64,000 nt of DNA, from assembly GCA_019912885.1 (NCBI GenBank), contig JAIOHV010000006.1, forward strand, positions 1 through 64,000, in the 5' to 3' direction. Numbering within the stretch: position 1 is the first letter of the stretch; the number at the start of each line of letters is the position of its first letter. Position numbers and translations under genes: made by a program. Shown here one piece after another: positions 43,257 through 53,531 of the stretch. Source of the DNA: a bacterium (GTDB lineage Bacteria > Lernaellota > Lernaellaia > JACKCT01). The notes under the pieces are model-generated. The model made no database searches and had not been told where the DNA came from. It saw only the letters and a program-made list of their open reading frames with translations.

Positions 43257-44474
43257 TCACAGAAACGCGAAACCGAGGCCGCGATAGGTCGGCGCCTCGC
43301 CGACGATGTCATCGCCGCGCACAAGCAGGATCGTGTTGAAGTGCTCGGCCAATTCGCCGGCCTTCGCGTGGCGAAAGACGATGGGATCGCCAAGGGCGAT
43401 CGGCGGCGCGCCGGGCGGCAGCAGGACGGGCGTCTGCACCTCGCCCGCGCCTTCGATCGAAAGCAACTCCGCGCCCGGCGGCAGCCACGGGCGCGGCAGG
43501 CGATCCGCGCCGATTTCGCCGCTCGCGACGTATCCGCCGCCGTGACAGGTCACCATGCCGGGCGCCGGGCGGCGCACGGCTTGCAGCGCGAAAAACGCGG
43601 CCGGCTCGAAGGGGGTGTTACGGTAGTAGTCGAACAGATGCGGGCAGAAAAAGCCGCTGCCCGCCGTCACCTCCGTGATCGGGTCTTCGAGCACCGTCGC
43701 CGCAAGACTCCCCGTGCCGCCACCGTTGAACAACTCGAGCGAAACGCCTTGCGAGGCGAGAAACGCCGCGATTTCGCGCCGGCGGGCGGCGACATCGACG
43801 ATCGACCGACTTTTCACGAGACGCTTGACCGGATTGGCCGCTCGCGTGAACGGATTGGCATCGGTCATCCCCGCGACCTGCGCCTCGTAGGCCATGATCC
43901 CCGTGACGCGCACGTTTGGTAACGTTTCGGCGTGACGCACGAGCCGAAGCACGTCGCCGCCCGTTCGAACGGGGCTGCGTCTCACGCCCAGATGCACCAT
44001 GTCACCGAACGGCCGCCACGCCATGTCGATCTCGAGGACGGCCTGAAGCATGACGCCCGCGGCGCGCCCCGCGGCATCGAGCGCGTCAAGATGCGCGTTG
44101 TCGTCGATCACCAGACACGCGCGTGATCCCTCGCGCGAAAGCTGGGCGACAATCGAAAGATCGCCGGTCTGCACGGTGGGGTAGGCGATCAAAAAGTCCC
44201 GATGACCGAGCGTCGCCAGATGGCGCGTTTCTTCGGCTGTGTACGTCATGAGGCCGCCGGCGACATCGCCCAGGCCGTCGATCGCGCGGGCGATGAGCGT
44301 GGGAACACGAAGCGATTTCGTCGCGACGCGCAACGTCTTGCCCGATCCGCGCACCATCGCCGCGGCCGTCCCGACATTGTGGTCGAACGCGTCGAGGTCG
44401 ACAAACGCGCACGGCAAGCGCCGCCCGGCAAGCAGGCGGCGGATTCGCTCGTAGTCCGCGTTCGTTCGAGTCAT
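43257..44474 (-). CDS. Type III PLP enzyme (D-threonine aldolase/alanine racemase-like)
   Basis: The 405-residue protein has the alanine-racemase-type barrel start FVDLDAFDHNVGTAAAMVRGSGKTLRVATKSLRVPTL, with the PLP lysine in VATKS (Lys53). GIMAYEAQVAG, NGGGTGS and CHGGGYVASGEIGADRLPRPWLPPGA follow, as in amino-acid deaminase or D-threonine aldolase relatives. The C-terminal metal site region (HFN and HAK) fits that group. It probably acts on a D- or beta-hydroxy-amino acid. The ATG is at 44474. Divergent from the glycosidase at 44540. Confidence 0.8.
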   Translation of the reverse strand: MTRTNADYERIRRLLAGRRLPCAFVDLDAFDHNVGTAAAMVRGSGKTLRVATKSLRVPTLIARAIDGLGDVAGGLMTYTAEETRHLATLGHRDFLIAYPTVQTGDLSIVAQLSREGSRACLVIDDNAHLDALDAAGRAAGVMLQAVLEIDMAWRPFGDMVHLGVRRSPVRTGGDVLRLVRHAETLPNVRVTGIMAYEAQVAGMTDANPFTRAANPVKRLVKSRSIVDVAARRREIAAFLASQGVSLELFNGGGTGSLAATVLEDPITEVTAGSGFFCPHLFDYYRNTPFEPAAFFALQAVRRPAPGMVTCHGGGYVASGEIGADRLPRPWLPPGAELLSIEGAGEVQTPVLLPPGAPPIALGDPIVFRHAKAGELAEHFNTILLVRGDDIVGEAPTYRGLGFAFL

Positions 44475-44539
44475 CCGGGTCGCGTCTTTATGGTTTGTCC
44501 GGAAGGGGAGATGGGGTATCCTCGCGCGCGACGCCGGGC

Positions 44540-46174
44540 ATGACAAGCATGAAACAAATACGTCGGCTGATTCTTGCGACCGTCGGGCTTGCCGCTTTTT
44601 GCGGCTCCGCGTTCGCGGCGTATTTTTCCACCGGGCAGGCGGACGGCCGCTGGTGGCTGCTCGACCCGGACGGTGCGCGCTTTTTCTCGCTCGGCGTGTG
44701 CGTTGTCGATCCGTCGGGCTATTACGCGCCGGACCTTGGCTATAGCCCCTATCAGCAAAACATCCTTGCAATATACGGCGACGAGGCGGCGTGGGCCGAG
44801 ACGACGCGCGACCGCTTGCAAACCTGGGGTTTCAACACCATCGGATCGTGGGGAAAAGTGTCGCTTTTCGAGAACGACATGCCTTACACCGTCAACCTCG
44901 GCCTCGCCGACGCGAATTGGCAATACGGTGAGGTGACCGATTACTTCGATCCTGGCTGGCTCGATTTCGTCGATACGCGCGTGGCGCAACAGGTGACACC
45001 GCGCGCCGCGGACGAAAATCTCGTCGGCTGGTTTCTCGACAACGAGCTCCGTTGGGGTCCGGACTGGCGTTCGGTGAAGGATCTGTTCGCCGAGTACTTC
45101 GCGTTCCCCGAGACGGCGGCGGGCAAGATCGCTCTCGTCGATTTTCTCGTCGATCGTTATGGCGGCGACGTCGCGGCCTTCAACAGCGCGTGGGGAATGA
45201 GCCTGACGTCGTTCGACGATCTGCTGCCGATGACGGACACGACGCCCATGTCGCTGCAATCGCCCATGAAGGAAGACCGCGTCGCGTTTGGCGCCCTCGT
45301 CGCCGACAAGTTTTTCATGGAGACAACCGACCGCATCCGCGCGGCGGACCCGAATCACCTGATACTCGGCGTGCGTTTCGTGAGCTGGGCGATATCGAAG
45401 GCGATCGTCGAGGCAAGCGCGCCGTACGTCGACGTGCTGTCTTTGAACCATTACACGGTCTATCCGTTTTACGAGCCGCTGCTTGACGGCATCGCGTCGT
45501 TGTTCAGTTGGGCGAGCCCGCACGACGAATGGGCCGAATTTCACGCGCTGACCGGTCTGCCGGTGATGGTCAGCGAATTCAACGTGCGCGCCTACGATTC
45601 CGGCCTGCCGAACACCAATCCCTACGACTGGTTTTTCTACACCGTCGATACGCAGGCCGAGCGAGCGGATTTCTACGAAGGATTCGCGCGCGCGGCTTTC
45701 GAAAGTGCGCACGTCGTCGGCATCCATTGGTTCAGCTACATGGACGAGCCGGCCGAGGGGCGATTCGACGGCGAAAACGGCAACACGGGTATCGTGAACG
45801 AACAAGACGAGCCGTATGACCTCCTCGTGACGCGCATGGCAGAGACGAACGCCGACGCACTGGTTTGGCCGCCCGCGGGCGACGACGATGATAGTGCTGA
45901 CGACGACGCAACGGACGACGATGTAACGGACGACGACGCAACGGATGACGACGCAACGGACGACGACGCAACGGACGACGACGCGACGGACGACGACGCG
46001 ATGGACGACGATGCCGATGACGACGTGATGGATGACGACACGGATGATGACGCGGATGACGACATTGACGATGACGGCGACCTTCCGGGTGACGACGATT
46101 CGGTGAGCGGCGAAGCGGACGACGACGCGGTGCCGGCCGGCGACGACGACGACGACGGAGGTTGCGGATGCTAA
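44540..46174 (+). CDS. Clan-A glycoside hydrolase (GH42/GH50-like) with Asp-rich Cys tail
   Basis: The 544-residue protein has a signal peptide (KQIRRLILATVGLAAFCGSAFA, ending near residue 26) and then a TIM-barrel glycosidase. RWWLLDPDGARFFSLGV near the start and GWFLDNELRWG (acid/base Glu169) match beta-agarase/GH42-like proteins, with the likely nucleophile Glu346 in VMVSEFNVRAYDSG. Substrate unclear. The C-terminal tail (residues 448-539) is Asp-rich, mostly DDDAT units, and ends GGCGC. The start could also be the ATG at 44549. The tail coding sequence overlaps the start of the GNAT gene. Confidence 0.8.
   Translation: MTSMKQIRRLILATVGLAAFCGSAFAAYFSTGQADGRWWLLDPDGARFFSLGVCVVDPSGYYAPDLGYSPYQQNILAIYGDEAAWAETTRDRLQTWGFNTIGSWGKVSLFENDMPYTVNLGLADANWQYGEVTDYFDPGWLDFVDTRVAQQVTPRAADENLVGWFLDNELRWGPDWRSVKDLFAEYFAFPETAAGKIALVDFLVDRYGGDVAAFNSAWGMSLTSFDDLLPMTDTTPMSLQSPMKEDRVAFGALVADKFFMETTDRIRAADPNHLILGVRFVSWAISKAIVEASAPYVDVLSLNHYTVYPFYEPLLDGIASLFSWASPHDEWAEFHALTGLPVMVSEFNVRAYDSGLPNTNPYDWFFYTVDTQAERADFYEGFARAAFESAHVVGIHWFSYMDEPAEGRFDGENGNTGIVNEQDEPYDLLVTRMAETNADALVWPPAGDDDDSADDDATDDDVTDDDATDDDATDDDATDDDATDDDAMDDDADDDVMDDDTDDDADDDIDDDGDLPGDDDSVSGEADDDAVPAGDDDDDGGCGC
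45881..46156. repeat. Asp-codon repeat tract (C-terminal tail of glycosidase)
   Basis: This tract of GAC/GAT-rich units codes for the glycosidase tail. Its core (about 45900-46010) is made of nearly identical 15-base units encoding DDDAT, which suggests expansion by slippage. The later part is more diverged. It is followed directly by codons for GGCGC and the stop. Confidence 0.88.
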
Positions 46175-46665
46175 CGGGCGGCGCGCCGGGCGAAGAAGCG
46201 GCCCGCACGTTTGTCGTGCGTCGTGCGCGGGCGGACGACGCGCCCGATATTGCACGTCAGAGCATGGAGATGGCGCTCGAAACCGAACACCGGCGGCTTG
46301 ATCCCGACACGGTTCTTTCCGGAACCCGCGGCGTGTTCAATGACGAGCGGCGCGGCTTTTACATCGTGGCCGTCGAGGGTGCGCGGATCGTCGGCCAGCT
46401 CATGGTGACGTTCGAGTGGAGCGACTGGCGCAACGGCCTTTTTTGGTGGATCCAGTCGGTGTACGTCGATCGCGAATTTCGCCGGCGCGGAGTCTATCGC
46501 GCGCTCTGGCAACATACGCGCGAGGAGGCCGCGCGCGCCGGCGGCGTGGCGGGTGTGCGCCTCTACGTCGAGCGCGACAACGCGATCGCCCGTCGCGCGT
46601 ACGAAGCGCTTGGGATGAGCGAGCTGCCGTATCGGATCTACGAAATCGGATCGGCGCGCGCGTGA
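46168..46665 (+). CDS. GNAT family N-acetyltransferase
   Basis: The 165-residue GNAT has motif A, FWWIQSVYVDREFRRRGVYRALWQHTREEA, and motif B, RLYVERDNAIARRAYEALGMSE. It has an R-R-R-G-V-Y version of the Q/RxxGxG/A loop. The substrate is unknown. The ATG at 46168 overlaps the glycosidase stop (46172-46174); a TTG six bases upstream is an alternative. It is translationally linked to the glycosidase but precedes phoB by a spacer with Pho-box-like repeats. Confidence 0.82.
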   Translation: MLTGGAPGEEAARTFVVRRARADDAPDIARQSMEMALETEHRRLDPDTVLSGTRGVFNDERRGFYIVAVEGARIVGQLMVTFEWSDWRNGLFWWIQSVYVDREFRRRGVYRALWQHTREEAARAGGVAGVRLYVERDNAIARRAYEALGMSELPYRIYEIGSARA

Positions 46666-46701
46666 CGGTGTCACGGGCGCGCGGCAAATTTGTATCGGCG
46701 T

Positions 46702-46730
46702 CGTAACCGGCGCGTCACACGAACGTCACG
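46702..46730 (+). promoter_or_regulatory. Pho-box-like direct repeats upstream of phoB
   Basis: CGTAACC (46702-46708), CGTCACA (46713-46719) and CGTCACG (46724-46730) are three seven-base units at an exact 11-base period. This is the architecture of PhoB sites (seven-base half-sites, four-base spacers). They end six bases before the ATG at 46736, so a later phoB start (46754 or 46763) or autorepression is possible. The match is inferred by eye. Confidence 0.55.
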
Positions 46731-46735
46731 GGGCC

Positions 46736-47455
46736 ATGAACAATAAGCCGCGTATGTCGGGGATGGTTCTCATTGTCGAGGACGAGGCCGATCTGGCCGC
46801 GACGCTCGAATTCAACCTCAAGCGCGAGGGGTTCAACCCGGCGACGGCCAAAACCGGCGCCGAGGCCCGCACCCGCCTTGCGGGCGATCGCCTGCCGGAG
46901 CTGATTCTCCTCGACCTGATGTTGCCGGACGCGAGCGGCACGGAACTGTGCCGCCTGGTGCGCGCGGACGCTCGCACGCGCGATATCCCGGTCATCATGC
47001 TGACCGCGCGCGGCGACGAGATCGACCGCGTCGTGGGTTTCGAGGTCGGCGCGGACGACTACGTCGTCAAGCCGTTTTCCGTGCGCGAGCTGATGTTGCG
47101 CATCAAGGCCGTGCTGCGCCGCCGGGCGGGCCAGCCCGCGTCCGAGGACGAACCGCTCGTGTTTGGCGTGCTGCGTATCGACGAGCAAAGCCACCGCGTG
47201 TGGGTGGCGGATGAAGAAGTCGTTCTGACCGCGCTCGAATTTCGCCTGTTGACGACCTTTGTTATGCGCCGCGGCCGTGTGCAGACGCGCGAGCGCCTGT
47301 TGGACGACGTGTGGGGCATCCAGGCTGACGTCACGACGCGCACTGTCGATACGCACGTCAAACGCCTTCGCCACAAGCTCGGCGCCGCGGAAGACTATAT
47401 CGAAACATTGCGCGGGGTCGGGTATCGTTTCCGGGACAAAGTTCCCGGAGCGTGA
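46736..47455 (+). CDS. phoB: Phosphate regulon response regulator PhoB
   Basis: The 239-residue OmpR-family regulator has an N-terminal receiver domain (LIVEDEAD, phosphorylated Asp in LLDLMLPDASG, TARGDEIDRVVGFEVGADDYVVKPFS) and a C-terminal winged helix (LTALEFRLLTTFVMRRGRVQTRERLLDDVWG...TRTVDTHVKRLRHKLG...IETLRGVGYRFRD). PhoR phosphorylates it under phosphate limitation. Starts at 46754 or 46763 are also possible. It heads the cluster phoB-phoR-pstSCAB-phoU; phoR follows three bases after its stop. Confidence 0.95.
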   Translation: MNNKPRMSGMVLIVEDEADLAATLEFNLKREGFNPATAKTGAEARTRLAGDRLPELILLDLMLPDASGTELCRLVRADARTRDIPVIMLTARGDEIDRVVGFEVGADDYVVKPFSVRELMLRIKAVLRRRAGQPASEDEPLVFGVLRIDEQSHRVWVADEEVVLTALEFRLLTTFVMRRGRVQTRERLLDDVWGIQADVTTRTVDTHVKRLRHKLGAAEDYIETLRGVGYRFRDKVPGA

Positions 47456-47458
47456 TTC

Positions 47459-48826
47459 TTGCCTCTTTCGTTTCGCGGGCGGCGTATTCGCGCAAGCGCC
47501 CTATTCGTATTGCTGGCCGCGGCGGGGGCCGCCGCGCTCGCTCTCGGGTTGTGGCCGGACAAGGCGGCGAGCTTCTCGTTTCTCTTTTCCCTGGCAGCCG
47601 GCCTTGGCCTTTTGATCGCCCTCGCGGTCAACCGGCTGACGACACGCGCCGTCGCCGCCGAGATGCGGGCGCTTGTCGAAAGCGCGCGCGCCGTGGCGCG
47701 ATCGGGCACGCCGCCGGATGCGGGGCTCGCGGCGGTCAGCCGCGCCGATCGTTCGGTGCGCCTTCTGGCCGACGAACTCGAGGCGATGCTGCAATCCGTG
47801 GCGACGGAGCGCGACCGCTTCATCGCCGTGCTCGAGGGCATGAGCGACGCGGTGATCGCGATGGACAAGGCGTTGCGCGTGACGCTTGTGAACCGCGCCG
47901 CGATCGACTCTTTGGGCATTATCGAAAATCCGCGCGGCCGGCCGCTCGCGGACATCATCCGCGTGCCGGAATTGCGCGAAAAGATCGACCGCGCGGCCCG
48001 GCATCTCGAATCCGCGACGCTGGAGTTCGATCTTCCCGGCCCGACGCCGCGCCGTCTGTTCGGCCGCGTGACGCCGGTGCCCGGCGGCGGGCATATCGTG
48101 GTGCTGCATGACATAAGCGAATTGCGCCGCCTGGAAACCGTTCGCCGCGATTTCGCGTCCAACGTTTCGCACGAGTTGCGAACGCCGATCAGCGTCATTC
48201 GCGCGAACGCCGAAACGCTTCTCGCCGGCGCGCTCGACGAGCCGGACGCGGCCCGGCCCTTCGCCGAGGCGATCTACCGCAACGCCGACCGCCTGGCGAA
48301 CATCATCAACGACCTGCTGGAGCTTTCGCGCATCGAGTCGGGAAATTCGCCGCGAAAAGCGGCGCCGGTTTCCGCCGCGGGCATCCTGCGCCGCGCGGCC
48401 GAGGCGCTCGAGCCGGCGGTGCGCGCCAGGCGCCATCGCGTACGCATCGAGGCCGCGGACGACCTGATGGCGCTCGGCGACGCCAAGGCGCTCGACCAGG
48501 TGATGATCAATCTCATCGACAACGCGGTGAAGTACACGCCGGAGCAGGGGGAGATCGTGTTATCGGCCGCGCGCGAAGGCGATCGCATCCGCCTGTCGGT
48601 GACCGACAACGGGCCGGGGATCGAGCCGCGCCATCGGCCGCGGATCTTCGAGCGTTTTTACCGCGTTGATCCGGGACGATCGCGCGATCTGGGGGGGACC
48701 GGACTTGGGCTTGCCATCGTCAAGCACCTGGTCGAGGCGATGGGGGGGCAGGTGGGCGTGGACGCCGTCGAGCCGCATGGCAGCATCTTCTGGATCGCCC
48801 TGCCATCGGCGCCTGCCGGCGGCTAA
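47459..48826 (+). CDS. phoR: Phosphate sensor histidine kinase PhoR
   Basis: The 455-residue membrane kinase has two N-terminal helices with almost no periplasmic loop (about 12-30 and 38-56), a HAMP-like stretch and a PAS domain (about 115-215: [29 protein letters not shown]). Then come the HisKA H-box [19 protein letters not shown] and HATPase boxes [36 protein letters not shown] and [19 protein letters not shown]. This layout is typical of PhoR. The start is taken as TTG at 47459, three bases after the phoB stop; no ATG fits. It senses phosphate through PstSCAB-PhoU. Confidence 0.93.
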   Translation: MPLSFRGRRIRASALFVLLAAAGAAALALGLWPDKAASFSFLFSLAAGLGLLIALAVNRLTTRAVAAEMRALVESARAVARSGTPPDAGLAAVSRADRSVRLLADELEAMLQSVATERDRFIAVLEGMSDAVIAMDKALRVTLVNRAAIDSLGIIENPRGRPLADIIRVPELREKIDRAARHLESATLEFDLPGPTPRRLFGRVTPVPGGGHIVVLHDISELRRLETVRRDFASNVSHELRTPISVIRANAETLLAGALDEPDAARPFAEAIYRNADRLANIINDLLELSRIESGNSPRKAAPVSAAGILRRAAEALEPAVRARRHRVRIEAADDLMALGDAKALDQVMINLIDNAVKYTPEQGEIVLSAAREGDRIRLSVTDNGPGIEPRHRPRIFERFYRVDPGRSRDLGGTGLGLAIVKHLVEAMGGQVGVDAVEPHGSIFWIALPSAPAGG

Positions 48827-48902
48827 AGGCCACCCGCGCGCCTGTTGCGCCTCGCCGACGTTGAAAATCGATTTTTTTCATGTTTTTTCGTTCGTTCGGT
48901 TT

Positions 48903-48936
48903 TTGTCACACGGTTGTGACATTGAGCTTCTAGGCT
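48903..48936 (+). promoter_or_regulatory. Pho box and -10-like element upstream of pstS
   Basis: TTGTCAC (48903-48909) and TTGTGAC (48914-48920) are seven-base half-sites at 11-base spacing, the PhoB binding layout. A -10-like TAGGCT follows at 48931-48936, ten bases after the box, as in Pho promoters where the box replaces the -35. The two half-sites also form a GTCACA/TGTGAC palindrome. The transcript would start about 35 bases before pstS at 48976. Confidence 0.65.
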
Positions 48937-48975
48937 CCCTGCGTCGCCACCATCCACGCAAAGGGGTTTCCGACC

Positions 48976-50130
48976 ATGCGGTATTGGGCAGGTTATCGAA
49001 AATACGTTGTGTTATTTGCTTGCGTCGCCTTGATCGCCCTCGCCGGATGCGGCAAGCCGCCGGCGTCCGATCAGGGACAAGCTGCGGCGGCGCCGGACGC
49101 GGATCCTTCGTTCGCGGATCGCGTCATCGCCGTTGACGGCTCCAGCACCGTTTTCCCGATCACGGAGGCGGTCGCCGAGGAATACCAGAAAGTCACGAAG
49201 GCTCGCGTCACGGTCGGCATTTCCGGCACGGGTGGAGGCTTCAAGAAATTCTGCTCCGGGGAGACGGTCATCGCGGATGCGTCGCGGCCCATCAAATCCG
49301 CGGAGGTCGAAGCGTGTGCCGCGAAAGGCGTGGAGTACGTCGAGCTTCCGGTCGCGTACGACGGCCTCGCGGTCGTCGTGCATCCCGAAAACGACTGGAT
49401 CGCGTCCATGACTGTCGCCGATCTCAAGAAAATCTGGGAGCCCGAAGCCCAGGGCAAGATCATGAAATGGAGCGACGTGCGTAAGGAATGGCCGAACGAG
49501 GAGTTGCATCTGTTCGGTGCCGGCGTCGATTCCGGTACATACGACTATTTCACGGAGGCCATTGTCGGCAAGGAGCACGCGAGCCGCGGCGATTTCACCG
49601 CGAGCGAGGACGACAACGTGCTTGTGCAGGGCGTTTCGACCGACAAGTTCGCCCTCGGATTTTTCGGGTTTGCGTATTACGCCGAGAACGCGGCGAAGCT
49701 GAAACTCGTTCCGATCGACGATGGCAATCCCGAAAACGGCAACGAGCCTGTCGCCCCGAGCATGGAAACCGTGGGGAACGGAACCTACCAGCCGCTCTCA
49801 AGGCCGATCTTCATTTACGCAAGCAAGGAAGCGGCCAATACGCGGCCCGAGGTTGACGCGTTCGTGCGTTACTACCTGGAGCACGGCGGTCCGCTCACCC
49901 GGGAGGTCGGATACATCCCGCTGCCGGATCAGGGGTACCGGCTCGCGCTCAAACGCTTTGCCGATCGCACGACGGGCTCCATGTTTTCGGGCGGATCCAA
50001 GGTCGGCGTCACCGTGGAGCAGCTACTGGCCGGTGAAGAGGCGGGCGGAGGCGAGGCGAAAACGGCCGAGGCCGGCGGCGAAGCGGCGCCTCCCGTTGAT
50101 GCCCCGGGCGAGACGGCGAAACCCGAATAG
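48976..50130 (+). CDS. pstS: Phosphate-binding lipoprotein PstS
   Basis: The 384-residue precursor has a lipoprotein signal (LIALAGC, Cys25), an Ala-rich linker, and the PstS fold with phosphate motifs [34 protein letters not shown] and [16 protein letters not shown] short Gly/Ala/Glu-rich tail follows ([20 protein letters not shown]). It binds phosphate in the periplasm and hands it to PstCA. It is the first gene after the Pho box at 48903. Confidence 0.95.
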   Translation: MRYWAGYRKYVVLFACVALIALAGCGKPPASDQGQAAAAPDADPSFADRVIAVDGSSTVFPITEAVAEEYQKVTKARVTVGISGTGGGFKKFCSGETVIADASRPIKSAEVEACAAKGVEYVELPVAYDGLAVVVHPENDWIASMTVADLKKIWEPEAQGKIMKWSDVRKEWPNEELHLFGAGVDSGTYDYFTEAIVGKEHASRGDFTASEDDNVLVQGVSTDKFALGFFGFAYYAENAAKLKLVPIDDGNPENGNEPVAPSMETVGNGTYQPLSRPIFIYASKEAANTRPEVDAFVRYYLEHGGPLTREVGYIPLPDQGYRLALKRFADRTTGSMFSGGSKVGVTVEQLLAGEEAGGGEAKTAEAGGEAAPPVDAPGETAKPE

Positions 50131-50145
50131 CGCGGCCGGGGTATC

Positions 50146-51042
50146 GTGGAAAAAAGCGCCAATACCACGCAACCGATTTCCGAAAAGGCGATCGAGATCG
50201 GCCTGTTCGCCTGCGGGCTGATCTCGGTCTTCACCACTTTCGGCATCGTTTTCATCCTCGCGTTCGAATCGGCGGGCTTCTTTGCCGAAGTGCCGTTTTC
50301 GCGGTTTTTCCTCGACACGCAATGGACGCCGCTTTTCGTCGACAAACATTTCGGCATCTGGCCGCTTCTGTCCGGCACGCTGCTGACGACGGCGATCGCC
50401 GTCGCGGTCGCGGTGCCTTTCGGCCTTCTTTCGGCGATCTATCTCTCGGAGTTCGCGCCGGCGCGCGTGCGCAAGACGTTGAAGCCGGCGCTCGAGATCC
50501 TCGCGGGCGTGCCGACGATCGTATACGGCTACTTCGCGCTCGTTTTCGTGACGCCGTTGTTGCAGAAGATCGTCCCCGGCCTCGCGGGTTTCAACGCGCT
50601 GTCGCCGGGGATCGTCATGGGCATCATGATTGTCCCGCTCATCTCCTCGCTTTCGGAGGACGCCCTCTACGCGGTGCCCGTCAGTTTGCGCGAGGGCGCG
50701 TTCGCGCTCGGCGCCGGGCGGCTGCCGACGATCTTCCGCGTGGTCGTCCCCGCCGCGTTCTCGGGCATCGCGGCGTCCGTCACGCTGGCGGTTTCGCGCG
50801 CGGTCGGCGAGACGATGGTCGTCACCATCGCGGCGGGACAGCAGCCGCGCCTGACGCTCGACCCGCGCGTTCCGATCGAGACGATGACCGCCTACATCGT
50901 GCAGGTGGCGCTAGGCGATACGCCGCACGGCACGCTCGAATACAAGACGATCTTCGTCATCGGCATGTCGCTGTTTGTCGTCACCCTGGGCATGAACATG
51001 GCGAGCCAACGCCTGGCGCGCCGCTTCCGGCGGAAGCTCTGA
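50146..51042 (+). CDS. pstC: Phosphate ABC transporter permease PstC
   Basis: The 298-residue inner-membrane permease has six helices and the cytoplasmic EAA-like loop ([47 protein letters not shown]). [37 protein letters not shown] is typical of PstC. The start is GTG at 50146, 16 bases after pstS. It pairs with PstA to form the channel. Confidence 0.94.
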   Translation: MEKSANTTQPISEKAIEIGLFACGLISVFTTFGIVFILAFESAGFFAEVPFSRFFLDTQWTPLFVDKHFGIWPLLSGTLLTTAIAVAVAVPFGLLSAIYLSEFAPARVRKTLKPALEILAGVPTIVYGYFALVFVTPLLQKIVPGLAGFNALSPGIVMGIMIVPLISSLSEDALYAVPVSLREGAFALGAGRLPTIFRVVVPAAFSGIAASVTLAVSRAVGETMVVTIAAGQQPRLTLDPRVPIETMTAYIVQVALGDTPHGTLEYKTIFVIGMSLFVVTLGMNMASQRLARRFRRKL

Positions 51043-51046
51043 CGCC

Positions 51047-51898
<852 letters not shown>

Positions 51899-51956
51899 TC
51901 GATCGAGCGTTCGGGCTTTTGCCGCGAGGCCGGGGCGCGACCGCGGAGGATTTGGA

Positions 51957-52724
51957 GTGTCCGGCAACGGCGAGAAAATCAGAATCAGCGATCTCCACGC
52001 GTGGTACGGATCGCACGAGGTGCTGAAGGGCATCAATATCAACGTCGCCTCGCGCGAGGTCACCGCGATCATCGGGCCGTCGGGCTGCGGCAAGTCCACG
52101 TTCATCCGGTGCCTCAATCGCATGCACGAACTGGTCGACGGCGGCCGCGTGGGCGGCGAGATCGTCATCGACGGCCACAACATTTACGACCGCGCCGTCG
52201 ATCCGGTCGCGCTGCGCCGGCGCGTCGGCATGGTCTTTCAAAAGCCCAATCCGTTCCCGACCATGTCCGTGCGCGACAACGTCCTGGCGGGCTTGAGACT
52301 CACGGGCGCCATCCGGCGCGCGCACGCCGACGAGATACTCGAGCGCTCGCTTCGCCGCGCGGCCCTGTGGGACGAAGTGAAAGATCACCTCGGCAAGCCG
52401 GGGACGAGCCTGTCCGGCGGGCAGCAGCAGCGCCTTTGCATCGCGCGTGCGCTCGCCGTGGACCCGGACGTTATCTTGATGGACGAACCCTGTTCCGCGC
52501 TCGACCCGATCGCGACGGCGCACGTGGAAGACCTCATCCACCAGCTTATGGTGGACTACACGATCGTCATCGTGACGCACAACATGCAGCAGGCGGCGCG
52601 CGTTTCGACCAAGACCGCGTTTTTTCTGATGGGAGAGCTCGTCGAGTTCGACGATACGAACACCATTTTTACGTCGCCGGCGGACCGTCGCACGGAGGAA
52701 TACATCACCGGAAAATTCGGGTGA
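51957..52724 (+). CDS. pstB: Phosphate ABC transporter ATPase PstB
   Basis: The 255-residue ATPase has Walker [10 protein letters not shown] (40-48), the PstB-specific [20 protein letters not shown], the signature [15 protein letters not shown], Walker [14 protein letters not shown], and the switch [11 protein letters not shown]. The start is GTG at 51957, chosen because it precedes the conserved [20 protein letters not shown]; the longer upstream frame encodes unrelated Arg/Gly-rich residues. It lies 58 bases after pstA. Confidence 0.95.
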   Translation: MSGNGEKIRISDLHAWYGSHEVLKGININVASREVTAIIGPSGCGKSTFIRCLNRMHELVDGGRVGGEIVIDGHNIYDRAVDPVALRRRVGMVFQKPNPFPTMSVRDNVLAGLRLTGAIRRAHADEILERSLRRAALWDEVKDHLGKPGTSLSGGQQQRLCIARALAVDPDVILMDEPCSALDPIATAHVEDLIHQLMVDYTIVIVTHNMQQAARVSTKTAFFLMGELVEFDDTNTIFTSPADRRTEEYITGKFG

Positions 52725-52749
52725 GAGCCGGCAGGGATAAGGATCAAAA

Positions 52750-53481
<732 letters not shown>

Positions 53482-53503
53482 AATATCCGGCGCCTGCCGG
53501 AGA

Positions 53504-53531
53504 GGCGGCGTCCATCGCGCCGCCCCGTTTT
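53504..53531 (+). terminator. Terminator after phoU
   Basis: GGCGGC (53504-53509) pairs with GCCGCC (53519-53524); four T follow at 53528-53531. Another hairpin, CCGGC-GCCT-GCCGG (53487-53500), precedes it. Together they probably end the pst-phoU transcript; the T-run overlaps the stop of the convergent methyltransferase gene. Confidence 0.55.

Noticed and set aside
45881-46156. CRISPR-like or satellite array in the Asp-codon tract
   Set aside because: Units are 12-18 bases with no unique spacers and the frame is open throughout; it is a coding repeat.
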